Shown one piece after another: positions 55,789 through 63,998 of a stretch of 64,000 bases of DNA. The position numbers were made by a program, and so were the translations under genes. The notes under the pieces were generated by a model. It searched no databases and was not told the DNA's origin. It worked only from the letters and a program-made list of their open reading frames with translations. Source of the DNA: P36-A1 sp049478495 (GTDB taxonomy: Bacteria > Bacillota_I > Bacilli_A > JAJDGJ01). Numbering within the stretch: position 1 is the first letter of the stretch; every line of letters begins with the position of its first letter. The DNA lies in the NCBI RefSeq assembly GCF_049478495.1, contig NZ_CP168083.1:1178001-1242000 (forward strand). The letters run 5' to 3'.

Positions 55789-56145
55789 CTACATTTCCAT
55801 GTTACGATTTGGTAGTTGTAACATTAATTTTTTTGTTTGTTCTAATAATTGTATAAGATTATTAATACTGTTTAAATCTGTATCAAAGTAGTAATAATTT
55901 TTAGTTCCTTCTCTTCTCATTTTTACTACTCCTGCTTTTTTTAATATTTGTAAATGATGAGACACTGCAGGTCTTGATAAATTAGTAAAGGCTGCAATTT
56001 CCACTACTCTTAAGCCATTACATTGTTTGGTTTTCATCATTTCTAAAATTAAATGTTGCCTTGTTTCATCACCTAAAGCTATCAAAATCTCTTGAGATTT
56101 TTTAAACTGAGCACTTAAAAAATCTACTTCTTTATCAATATCCAT
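55789..56145 (-). CDS. ArsR-family transcriptional regulator
   Basis: 118 residues. Winged helix: RQHLILEMMKTKQCNGLRVV then LSRPAVSHHLQILKKAGVVK and wing MRREGTKNYYYF. No CxC metal motif, so it may sense something other than metal. AAAGGAC start. Operonic with the nitroreductase gene. Confidence 0.92.
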   Translation of the reverse strand: MDIDKEVDFLSAQFKKSQEILIALGDETRQHLILEMMKTKQCNGLRVVEIAAFTNLSRPAVSHHLQILKKAGVVKMRREGTKNYYYFDTDLNSINNLIQLLEQTKKLMLQLPNRNMEM

Positions 56146-56249
56146 ATAATCAGTCCTTTTGTTTAATCACTTAAACCATTATACTATATTTTATTTATTA
56201 TAGTTTAATGGTAAAGAAAATGTAGTTCATTAAAATGTGTTTATTATAA

Positions 56250-56269
56250 AAACAGGCCTAAGCCTGTTT
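56250..56269 (-). terminator. Terminator of the VOC/SRPBCC operon
   Basis: AAACAGGC-CTAA-GCCTGTTT perfect hairpin directly at the stop at 56271; A-tract on the plus strand before it gives a T-run on minus. Confidence 0.85.
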
Positions 56270-56270
56270 G

Positions 56271-56690
56271 TTATTTTGCTAAATTAAATTGCCATCCAAT
56301 TCCATACTTATCAATAACATAGCCATATAATTCAGACCAGAATGTTTTTTCTAAAGGCATAGTAACATTACCACCCTCTGCTAACAATTTAAATTCATTT
56401 CTTAATTTTTGCTCATCTTTAGTATTAATAACAATAGTGATATTGTTTCCAATTACTAATGGCATTGACATTCCATCAACTACATCCGAAAACATAATAT
56501 TCATTTCATGTATTGTCATAGAAGCATTTAAAATCAAATCTTTAATAGAATCATCTATTTTAAAATCATCGTCTTCTGGCATTTGACCATAACTCATTGA
56601 ATTTTCAATTTTAGTATTAAACACTCCCTCATAAAATTTCATTGCTTCTGCACTACTATTCTTAAAATTAATATATAATCCTGCTTCCAT
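56271..56690 (-). CDS. VOC/PhnB-like protein
   Basis: 139 residues from ATG 56690 (AAGGAG 9 bases upstream). PhnB-type fold: MEAGLYINFKNSSAEAMKFY, FGIIN-like TIHEMNIMFSD and the closing KYGIGWQFNLA. Metal-independent members are common. Located two bases after the SRPBCC gene; the set of two VOC and one SRPBCC genes suggests small-molecule binding. Confidence 0.85.
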   Translation of the reverse strand: MEAGLYINFKNSSAEAMKFYEGVFNTKIENSMSYGQMPEDDDFKIDDSIKDLILNASMTIHEMNIMFSDVVDGMSMPLVIGNNITIVINTKDEQKLRNEFKLLAEGGNVTMPLEKTFWSELYGYVIDKYGIGWQFNLAK

Positions 56691-56692
56691 TT

Positions 56693-57124
56693 TTAGTTTT
56701 CTCCTTCTACTAACTCTTTTATTTTGATAATTGCTTGATCCCACATTTTGTTCATATCTTCAAAGTATAAATCTAAAATATCAATATCAACTTGTAATAA
56801 GCATTTATCTTGTTGTTGGATAATAGTATATTCTTCAACTACACCATTATAATAATCTTTTGTTACTACTTCATTATTTTCTAACTCTCCAATAAAACTA
56901 AAGACTATTTTTTTATATGGTGCAAACTCTGTTACCTTAGCTACTAAACCAGACCCTTGTCCATTAGTAAAGATTAATTGCTCATTTAACTTCATCTCAC
57001 CTATAAAAGTTGATGAAGGTGCAAAAATACTAGTCCACTTTTCATAATTTGTTTTTTCTGTAAGTACATTCCATATTATTTCAGGTGCACTTATAAGTAT
57101 AATTTCTTTATGTATTCTTTTCAT
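56693..57124 (-). CDS. SRPBCC / AHSA1-like protein
   Basis: 143 residues. START-like fold: IHKEIILISAPEIIWNVLTEKTNYEKW opening, PYKKIVFSFIG core strand and a long C-terminal helix (FEDMNKMWDQAIIKIKELV). Hydrophobic ligand pocket; biological ligand unknown. GGAGG start. In operon between two VOC genes. Confidence 0.85.
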   Translation of the reverse strand: MKRIHKEIILISAPEIIWNVLTEKTNYEKWTSIFAPSSTFIGEMKLNEQLIFTNGQGSGLVAKVTEFAPYKKIVFSFIGELENNEVVTKDYYNGVVEEYTIIQQQDKCLLQVDIDILDLYFEDMNKMWDQAIIKIKELVEGEN

Positions 57125-57162
57125 ATTATTCCTCCATTTATTAATTATTTTAAGATATTTTA

Positions 57163-57543
57163 TTATTCAACACTGAATTGCCAAGTAAGACCATATATAT
57201 CAGTAAACCATACTACCTTTATGAAATTTTCAATAGCTTGAGGTCCCATCATTATTGTTCCACCTTTAGATAATTCTTCAAAGATTCTATCAAATTCCTC
57301 TACACTATTCATCTTACAATATAAGTTAATATTCCAACCTATAGTTACTGGATTTTCCGCGCCCATTTCTAAAAAATAAACAGTTAATCCATTAATATCC
57401 ATCTGACCATTTAACACTCTATCTGGAAAATCAGGATAATATTCTATTTGAGTAATTTTAGTATTAGGAAGTATACTTTCATATAATTCCATTTGTTGTT
57501 TAACATGTTCTGCTGTTGAGATAAAACAGATTGGTTTTTGCAT
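57163..57543 (-). CDS. VOC/PhnB-like protein
   Basis: 126 residues, related in layout to the protein at 56271: PICFISTAEHVKQQMELYES, NGQMDINGLTVYFLE, GGTIMMGPQAIENF and closing IYGLTWQFSVE. GGAG start. First gene of the VOC-SRPBCC-VOC operon. Confidence 0.85.
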   Translation of the reverse strand: MQKPICFISTAEHVKQQMELYESILPNTKITQIEYYPDFPDRVLNGQMDINGLTVYFLEMGAENPVTIGWNINLYCKMNSVEEFDRIFEELSKGGTIMMGPQAIENFIKVVWFTDIYGLTWQFSVE

Positions 57544-57814
57544 TCATTCCACGCTCCTTTTGTATATCATATCAAAAATTACAAGTTACACAATTTTCAT
57601 GCATTTCATATATAACTTATACATAATTATTGTTTACATTAAAATAAAAAGAGTCTAGTATCTTAATTATAAAGGTTCTATAATTTATAGGGTGGAATAA
57701 CAAATTCAAGTATTACTTGAAATGTTATCCACCCTTAAATTGTTAATATAAAGAAAAAGACATTTATCTTTGTTATAATTTAAGCGACAAAACTAAATTA
57801 AGGAGATAAATGTC

Positions 57815-59095
57815 ATGATTAATAATAACATAATTAATAAAAACAATAAAGAATTAAAAGAAATTATTGGAATTAATGACTCCAATATTAACATATATAA
57901 ATTTCAAGATGAAAAAATTAAAGATAATATTTCTAAAGTTTTTTATGGAATTCTATTTTTTAATGATAATGTTTGTCCTAAATGTAATAAAGTTCATAAT
58001 AAATTTTATGTACATAATAAAAAAGTATCTCTTATTAAATTACCTATGGTTTCTGGTTTTGATGCTTATTTAAAGCTTACTAAAACTCGTTACAAATGTA
58101 TGGAATGTAATAAAACTTTTATTCCTGCTAATACCCTAACTAATCCTGGATGTTTTATTTCTAATAAAGTTAAATATCTTATTGCTCTTAAATTAACTGA
58201 TATGCTTACTTGTACTTATATTGCTAAAGATCATAATGTATCTACACATTCTGTTTTTAGAGTATTAGATACTTATGCAGAGGCTGCTAAATCTACTACT
58301 ATTAAATCCTATTTACCAAAAGTACTTCATTTTGATGAGTTTAAATCTACTAAAGATGCTGATGGCAATATGTCCTTTGTTATTATGGATGGTGAAAAAA
58401 GAAAGCTACTAGATATCGTAGAAAACAGACAAAAAGCTTACTTAGAGAACTATTTTAGCTACTATACAAAAGAAGCTATTGATAATGTTGAATATATTGT
58501 AATTGATATGTATACACCTTATATTGAAATCATTAAAAATGTCTTTACTAATGCTAAAATAATATTAGATAGATTTCATATTTATCAGAATTTAACTAGA
58601 GCCTTTAATAAAACTAGAGTTGCAATTATGAATGCAGATGAAAAAAACAGAAATAAGTTCAAAAATTTTTGGAAACCTATATTACAGTTAAAAGAGAATC
58701 TTTCAGAAGTGATGTTTAAGCATGCAACCTTTAATTATAAGTTTACAAACAATAAAGCAATTCTAAATTATTTAATCGAGAATAATGAGGACTTTAAAAA
58801 TAATTATGAAATATATCAAGATTTACTATTTTCTTTAAAATACAATAATATGGAAATGTTTAAGAAAACAATTGATCAGCCTAATAAATTAGCTTCAGAT
58901 AAAATTAAAACTTGTATATCTACCTTTATTAAGTATTATGAATATATTAAAGATAGTTTCGATGTTGAGTATAATAATGGAATAATAGAAGGTACAATAT
59001 CTAAATTCAAGAAGTTAAAAACAATATCTTGCGGGTTTAGAAGATTTGAAAGATTAAAAACTAGAATAATGATACAAGAATTATTAATTGTATAG
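57815..59095 (+). CDS. ISL3-family transposase
   Basis: 426 residues. N-terminal zinc finger (CPKCNK ... CMECNK), HTH region (IAKDHNVSTHSVFRVLDTY) and DDE core: D in HFDEFKSTKD, D in IDMYTPYIEIIKNVF, E in NNGIIEGTISKFKKLK. The frame is undamaged and preceded by AAGGAGA, so the element is potentially active. Codon use is as A+T-rich as the host, suggesting long residence in similar genomes. Confidence 0.95.
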   Translation: MINNNIINKNNKELKEIIGINDSNINIYKFQDEKIKDNISKVFYGILFFNDNVCPKCNKVHNKFYVHNKKVSLIKLPMVSGFDAYLKLTKTRYKCMECNKTFIPANTLTNPGCFISNKVKYLIALKLTDMLTCTYIAKDHNVSTHSVFRVLDTYAEAAKSTTIKSYLPKVLHFDEFKSTKDADGNMSFVIMDGEKRKLLDIVENRQKAYLENYFSYYTKEAIDNVEYIVIDMYTPYIEIIKNVFTNAKIILDRFHIYQNLTRAFNKTRVAIMNADEKNRNKFKNFWKPILQLKENLSEVMFKHATFNYKFTNNKAILNYLIENNEDFKNNYEIYQDLLFSLKYNNMEMFKKTIDQPNKLASDKIKTCISTFIKYYEYIKDSFDVEYNNGIIEGTISKFKKLKTISCGFRRFERLKTRIMIQELLIV

Positions 59096-59126
59096 AAAAA
59101 TCATAAAAAAAGGATACAACATTTCT

Positions 59127-59250
59127 GTTATATCCTGTACTAACTCATATATCAAATTGTAAAATTCCACCCTATTTGACAAAGAGCCGTTATATCCTGT
59201 TCTAACTCATATATCAAATTGTAAAATTCCACCCTATTTGACAAAGAGCC
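59127..59250. repeat. Tandem duplication of the ISL3 right end (2 x 62 bp)
   Basis: 59127-59188 and 59189-59250 are identical except one base (GTAC/GTTC near position 13); each begins GTTATATCCTGT and ends ACAAAGAGCC, the outer IS terminus. Thus two potential right inverted repeats are present. Confidence 0.93.
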
Positions 59251-59623
59251 ATTATAAATTAAGATACTTTGACTCTTCTTAAAGTCTAAACTTTCATTCA
59301 AACTTTTTTGAAGTATTTAGATCTATGTGAAGCATTCATCTATCTACTTCTATTCAAGATACTTCTATCTTTAATTAGAATTACAAATTCATGTATTTCT
59401 AATTAACTCTAGTATAACAAATGACTTTATCTTTGACTATTCAAATGCTTATATTGATATGAACTTTAGGTGTATAACTAATTGTAATACCATTAACAAA
59501 TTAAATTACTATAATTGTATTATCATTCAGCTAAATGGTATTATGTTTGTATAAATATAGAAAGGAAAATGTCTATATAATTGTCTATTCTATAGATCAA
59601 ATATATATACTAGGTTGATGTTG

Positions 59624-60475
59624 ATGAAAAATTTAAGATTATTAATGCCTCAATGGCAAGGTGGTAATAATAAAAATTATTATTTAGGAGCCCAAATATT
59701 AGCTTTTTTAGCACCTAAAGCAAAAGATGCATTTGAAATACAAGTACCTATTGATACAGACAATGATAATTTGAAAGTTAATAATAAGGTTGTTGCCCAA
59801 GACATATTATTAAAACAACTTGATCAAACAACAGATATTATTAATAAGTATAAACCAGATCATATTGTAACTTTAGGAGGTGATTGTTTAGTTTCACAAG
59901 CACCATTTGCTTATTTAAACAAAAGATATAATAATAAGTTAGGAGTTCTTTTTTTAGATGCCCATCCAGATATTTCTAATCCTAATATGTTTGAGCATGA
60001 ACATGCAATGGTTTTAGCTAATTTATTAGGAATTGGTGATCCTAAATTTTCTAACTTAGTTGAACAAAAGCTTGATTCTAAATTAGTATTATATGCTGGA
60101 CTAGAAGAAATGACTACTGAAGAAAAAGAAATAGTAACTAAACATGATTTAAAAATAGTTACAACAAAAGAACTTGTTAATAACAGTGATATAATACTCA
60201 ACTGGATTAAAGAAAAAAATATAGAACATTTAGCAATCCATTTTGATTTAGATGTTATAGATCCATTATCTTTTAGATCATTATTATTTGCAAATCCTAA
60301 TAATGAAGTAATAGAAGCTGCAAAAGGTACTATGTCATTTAACACTGCATCAAGAATTTTAACTGATGTTTCTAATAATGTTGAAGTAGTTGGTTTAACA
60401 ATAGCTGAACATTTACCTTGGGATGATATTAATTTACATGATTTTCTAAGCAATATTCCTATTCTTAAAGAGTAA
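59624..60475 (+). CDS. Arginase/agmatinase-family protein
   Basis: 283 residues from ATG 59624 (earlier in-frame starts lack a ribosome site). Ureohydrolase metal motifs: LGGDCLVS (GGDH in arginases, Cys replaces the first His ligand), LDAHPDIS, and HFDLDVIDP. Two of three ligand blocks are intact; the Cys variant is seen in some family members whose substrate is not arginine. Probably hydrolyses a guanidino or formimino compound. Surrounded on both sides by the structured repeat family. Confidence 0.88.
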   Translation: MKNLRLLMPQWQGGNNKNYYLGAQILAFLAPKAKDAFEIQVPIDTDNDNLKVNNKVVAQDILLKQLDQTTDIINKYKPDHIVTLGGDCLVSQAPFAYLNKRYNNKLGVLFLDAHPDISNPNMFEHEHAMVLANLLGIGDPKFSNLVEQKLDSKLVLYAGLEEMTTEEKEIVTKHDLKIVTTKELVNNSDIILNWIKEKNIEHLAIHFDLDVIDPLSFRSLLFANPNNEVIEAAKGTMSFNTASRILTDVSNNVEVVGLTIAEHLPWDDINLHDFLSNIPILKE

Positions 60476-60477
60476 CA

Positions 60478-60690
60478 AAAAAGAGTCTAGTATCTTAATT
60501 TAAATTAAGATACTTTGACTCTTTTTTTGAAAGCTCAAACTTTCATTTGAACTTTAGAAGTATTTAGATCTATGCTATACATTCATCTATTTACTTCTTT
60601 AAGATATTCCTATCTCTTAATTAGTTTACATTTCTGTATTACTAATTATACCAATATAACAAACATCTTATTAATTGCTTTAAACATGAT
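60478..60690 (-). ncRNA. Structured repeat B (putative small RNA)
   Basis: Minus strand: TATATT at 60653-60658, then the conserved hairpin chain, a 10-bp stem AAAGTTCAAA / TTTGAGCTTT with one mismatch (60527-60556), and a clean terminator 60481-60523 (GAGTC...GACTC outer pairs, 11-bp inner stem) followed by TTTTTTG. It sits 3 bases past the arginase-family stop, so the hairpin may also end that gene's transcript. Confidence 0.5.
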
Positions 60691-60744
60691 TACATGTACT
60701 ACTTGTCCATGTATTCTTTAAGTGTAATGTTATATTTAGATTAG

Positions 60745-60955
60745 AAGAAGTTAAGTATCTTAATTAAAATTAAGATACTATAACTCTTCTACAAAGTTTA
60801 TTTTTCAGTTAAACTTTGTAAAGTATTTAGATCTTTGCAAAGCATTCATCTATCTACTTTTAATAAGATATTCCTATCTTTTAATCAGAATACATCACTG
60901 CATTTCTAATTGCCTTTAGTATAACAAACATCTTTTTTAATTGCATTTCATGTGC
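60745..60955 (-). ncRNA. Structured repeat C (putative small RNA)
   Basis: Minus strand: TATACT at 60918-60923 with ATGCAA 17 bp upstream, the hairpin chain, stem AAAGTTT / AAACTTT (60794-60819), and terminal hairpin 60749-60785 where the outer pairs are AGTTA / TAACT instead of GAGTC / GACTC, a paired change that keeps the helix. The T-run after it is weak. Confidence 0.5.
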
Positions 60956-61027
60956 TCTTAGCTATGTGTGCTTTATATGTATTGTTTTTCCATATAAATT
61001 TAAAGATTAATATTATACTAAGATTGA

Positions 61028-61230
61028 GAGTCTTATATCTTAATTATAAATTAAGATACAAGAGTTCTTTAGCAAAAGCTTTTTCACTTAAGCTTTAGAA
61101 GATTAGATCTATTCAATTAATATATCTAAACTTCAATTAGATATTTCTATCTATTAATTAGGTTACAATTATGTATTTCTAATTAACTCTAGTATAACAA
61201 ACATCTTTTAATATTGCATTGTATCTGCTT
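61028..61230 (-). ncRNA. Structured repeat D (putative small RNA)
   Basis: Minus strand: TATACT at 61191-61196 with ATGCAA 17 bp upstream, hairpins, stem AAAGCTT / AAGCTTT (61077-61100; one pair changed T-A to C-G relative to copy C), final hairpin ATCTTAATT / AATTAAGAT (61038-61057). The outer part is degenerate and lacks a T-run; the most diverged copy. Confidence 0.45.
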
Positions 61231-61596
61231 ACAACCAGGTGTCTATTATATGTATTTGTATTTATAATATAATTAAAATATTTATTTATATATTAACTTA
61301 CTAGTTAGCACCATTTATTGTGCTTTTGTATCTTCTATTTATATTATTATCATTAGTTTGTTCTATTTTAAATTTTTATTAAGTCGAATAGTTAATCATT
61401 TATATACGTACAAGATATTTAAAACAATAATGAAAACATTACTATAGTGTTAAATATAGCTCTTAAATCAGATATTTATATTTAAATTTATGTAATAATT
61501 ACTTTAAATAAATCTTCTTGTTCATTTATATCAAAAAATATTATATTATTATAATTATATATAATGTATAATATAATAAAAAATGGAGGAATAAAT

Positions 61597-62262
61597 ATGA
61601 TTGTAATTAAGAACCTGAGTTTTTCATATGGTAATAAAAAAATTCTAGAGAATATAAACTTTTCATTTTACAATAACAATATATATGGCCTTATTGGTCG
61701 TAATGGTATTGGTAAAACAACATTTCTAGAATGTTTAAATGGTAATAATAAAATAATAGAAGGTGAATTAATGATTAACAATGTTGATTACACTAAAAAA
61801 TCTTTTTTAAATAATCCCTTACTCATCATAAATAATCAAAAGATTTTTTATAAAAATTTGACTGTTAAAGAACATTTTAATCTTTTTACAATACTAAATG
61901 ATTTAGACATTAACAAAACATTAGAAATTTTTAATTTAGTAGACTATAGTGATTATTTTCCAAATGAATTATCTCTTGGTACTTCTCAAAGATTTAATAT
62001 TGCTTTAAGATTAGTTTGTAGAAATAATGATATTTTGGCTGATGAACCTTTTAATGGTTTAGATTTAATTGAAATTCAAAATTTACAATCTATCTTTCAT
62101 AAATTAAAAAATAAACAAAGGAGTATAATAATTTCAAGCCATGATATTTTATCATTAGTATCAATATGTGATGTGATATTACACTTAAAAAATGGTAGAC
62201 TTGAAATTATTGATAAAAAGGACACTGATGAAATCAATAAAATTCAGACTATCTTACAATAA
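61597..62262 (+). CDS. ABC transporter ATP-binding protein (short)
   Basis: 221 residues from ATG 61597 (GGAGG 8 bases upstream). Walker A GLIGRNGIGKTT, a divergent signature LSLGTSQRFNIAL, Walker B NDILADEPFNGLD, and switch His SSHDILSL. The signature LSLGT and compact size resemble bacteriocin-immunity or lantibiotic-type exporters. It overlaps the membrane gene by 35 bases. Confidence 0.92.
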   Translation: MIVIKNLSFSYGNKKILENINFSFYNNNIYGLIGRNGIGKTTFLECLNGNNKIIEGELMINNVDYTKKSFLNNPLLIINNQKIFYKNLTVKEHFNLFTILNDLDINKTLEIFNLVDYSDYFPNELSLGTSQRFNIALRLVCRNNDILADEPFNGLDLIEIQNLQSIFHKLKNKQRSIIISSHDILSLVSICDVILHLKNGRLEIIDKKDTDEINKIQTILQ

Positions 62263-63364
62263 TACAATACTTTATTTAAAACTAGTTCCTAGAATAAGCT
62301 TATATGTATTCATAACATGTTCTATTATTATTTTGAGTGCTAGTTTTAACATATTTCCTAGTATTAGTATAAATGAACATATTCAACGAATAATACTTGG
62401 GATCATTTTATTTGTCTTTTTGTCATTAGCAAACAGCGAGTTGCCTTCTGTTAAAATACCTGTATTACAATATCAATTAAAACTTATAAGTGAACGATGG
62501 TTACGTATTTTTATAATTACAAAAATCTATTTTTATTCATTTGTATTTATACACTTGCAAAATAAAATGAATATATTCTGTGACTCATATATATCATATT
62601 TTTTATTTTTAATACTTTTAATTATCTGCTTTTGTAGTATTACAATAAAAACATCTTTAGCTAAAAAAATTATGATTGTGTCATTTTCTACTTTGGTTCT
62701 TTTTTATCCAAATATTTATCTCTTTTTATTTATTTATTTTCTAATATATAGTTTTACTAATTTTATAGATCTAGATTATCAACTACTTTTTAAATCATCA
62801 TTATTGTATAATAGTGCATTTAGTACTGGAAAAGATGAATATATTCATTTATATAAGATTAATAATAAAAGAAAATACCTAAGTCTAAATTATGTTAAAA
62901 ACATTAAATCATTACTAATCTTTAAAATGTTAGACATTCTTAGACTTAATCTATATTTTGGAATATTTTATTTATCTTTATATAGCTTGCTAAAAACCGT
63001 GAGTTCATTTCAAATTTTAGGTCAAGTAAACTTGTTTTTTCTATGCATTACATCAACTATAATACTTGAAAAACTAACAAAAGAAGATTGGATTATGCTT
63101 GAAAATAAAATATATCCATTAAAGTTAATGAAAACTATTATTAAGTTAAATTACTTTATTTATGTAATTAATATATTGATAATTTCTCTTGCTATTGCAT
63201 GCTTTGACTATAAATATTTTACTTTAATGTACTTATTTATTATTATAAGTACTTTAATATATTTTATTATACAAAACTTGTATTTAAGAAATAAAAAAAA
63301 TATAAAATACTTAAGCGATTTAATAATAATTGGGATAATCTTTTATATGTTTAGTTTTATATAA
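62228..63364 (+). CDS. ABC transporter membrane protein
   Basis: 378 residues from ATG 62228 (AAGGA 6 bases upstream). About ten hydrophobic segments and very few charged residues, with a central soluble loop (SAFSTGKDEYIHLYKINNKRKY). No family motif recognised; pairing and coupled translation with the ATPase gene make it the transporter's membrane half. Possibly an export or self-protection system. Confidence 0.75.
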   Translation: MKSIKFRLSYNNTILYLKLVPRISLYVFITCSIIILSASFNIFPSISINEHIQRIILGIILFVFLSLANSELPSVKIPVLQYQLKLISERWLRIFIITKIYFYSFVFIHLQNKMNIFCDSYISYFLFLILLIICFCSITIKTSLAKKIMIVSFSTLVLFYPNIYLFLFIYFLIYSFTNFIDLDYQLLFKSSLLYNSAFSTGKDEYIHLYKINNKRKYLSLNYVKNIKSLLIFKMLDILRLNLYFGIFYLSLYSLLKTVSSFQILGQVNLFFLCITSTIILEKLTKEDWIMLENKIYPLKLMKTIIKLNYFIYVINILIISLAIACFDYKYFTLMYLFIIISTLIYFIIQNLYLRNKKNIKYLSDLIIIGIIFYMFSFI

Positions 63365-63399
63365 ATAAATAATTAACTATTTTAGCTTTAATACATTTT

Positions 63400-63427
63400 A
63401 AAAAGCCAGTGTTTAAACTGGCTTTTT
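63400..63427. terminator. Bidirectional terminator
   Basis: AAAAAGCCAGT / ACTGGCTTTTT perfect stem with a 6-nt loop, between converging genes. Confidence 0.9.
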
Positions 63428-63428
63428 A

Positions 63429-63998
63429 CTAGAATGTATTTACTATTTCATTTCTTAGGTGCACCCATTCTTCTGGTGTAGGTATATATGATAATCTAAT
63501 AATATTACAATCAAAGTGTTCTTCTTCTTTTTGTTCAAAGTTGGTAACTAATATATCAATGTTATTATCTTCAATATATTTTGCAGTTATAGGTTTAGAA
63601 AATGAAAACTCTGCTGATACTCCTGATAAAATATGAAGTTTAGATGCATCAACTAAAACTGATGAATACCCTACTTCTGCCTCATAAGAGAATAAAACAT
63701 TAATTGTTTCTTTTTTGTGAGTATTTAGAATTGGTATTGTAAGCATTGTTAAGGTAACTGCAATATCTTCAACTGAAACTATAAATGATAATTTTTCTAT
63801 ATTGCTATTAATAATTTCACTCCACATTCTATGTGTATCCTTATAATTAGTAATGATATGATGTTTTAATGGACTTGAAATTTTTTGAAAATTTAAAGAA
63901 GCATAACTTAACATTTTTGTATTAGATAAATATGCTGCTAGTGGAATACAATCTTTTATGGTAATGTTACTTAACTTAAATCTATTCTCCATGCTATC
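63429..63998 (-). CDS. C-terminal part of an Mga-like/PRD-type regulator (partial)
   Basis: The frame is open to the window edge, so the ATG at 63992 (no ribosome site) is probably internal. The 190 visible residues have an EIIB/Mga C-terminal look: a segment ETINVLFSYEAEVGYSSVLV, then LHILSGVSAEFSFSKPIT and DNNIDILVTNFEQKEE, ending EEWVHLRNEIVNTF. Mga-family regulators control surface proteins in Bacilli. The HTH would lie beyond 64000. Confidence 0.6.
   Translation of the reverse strand, partial: DSMENRFKLSNITIKDCIPLAAYLSNTKMLSYASLNFQKISSPLKHHIITNYKDTHRMWSEIINSNIEKLSFIVSVEDIAVTLTMLTIPILNTHKKETINVLFSYEAEVGYSSVLVDASKLHILSGVSAEFSFSKPITAKYIEDNNIDILVTNFEQKEEEHFDCNIIRLSYIPTPEEWVHLRNEIVNTF

Larger units (their letters stand above)
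57674..59250 (+). mobile_element. ISL3-family insertion sequence, 1577 bp
   Basis: Left end GGTTCTATAATTTATAGGG and right end (complement) GGCTCTTTGTCAAATAGGG share GG-TCT and ATAGGGTGGAAT. The element is flanked by a perfect 8-bp target duplication ATTATAAA (57666-57673 and 59251-59258), the size expected for ISL3. It carries one intact transposase gene. The right end is present twice in tandem. Confidence 0.93.
57646..59450 (-). ncRNA. Structured repeat A (putative small RNA), interrupted by ISL3 element
   Basis: Bases 57646-57673 plus about 59259-59450 form one ~218-bp unit when the IS and one target copy are removed. On the minus strand: TATACT (-10) at 59411-59416, hairpin TTAGAAATAC.. 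/ ..ATTCTAA, AAGATAGAAGTATCTT, AAAGTTTG../..AGACTTT, then a terminator hairpin GAGTC-AAAGTATCTTAAT / ATTAAGATACT-A-GACTC with TTTTTATTTT. The IS sits in the loop of that terminator. Similar units lie at 60478, 60745 and 61028. Transcription is inferred. Confidence 0.55.

Noticed and set aside
60478..61230. CRISPR array or type III toxin-antitoxin RNA repeats
   Set aside because: Units are ~210 bp, diverged, without uniform spacers or cas genes, and far longer than type III antitoxin repeats; no toxin gene adjoins.
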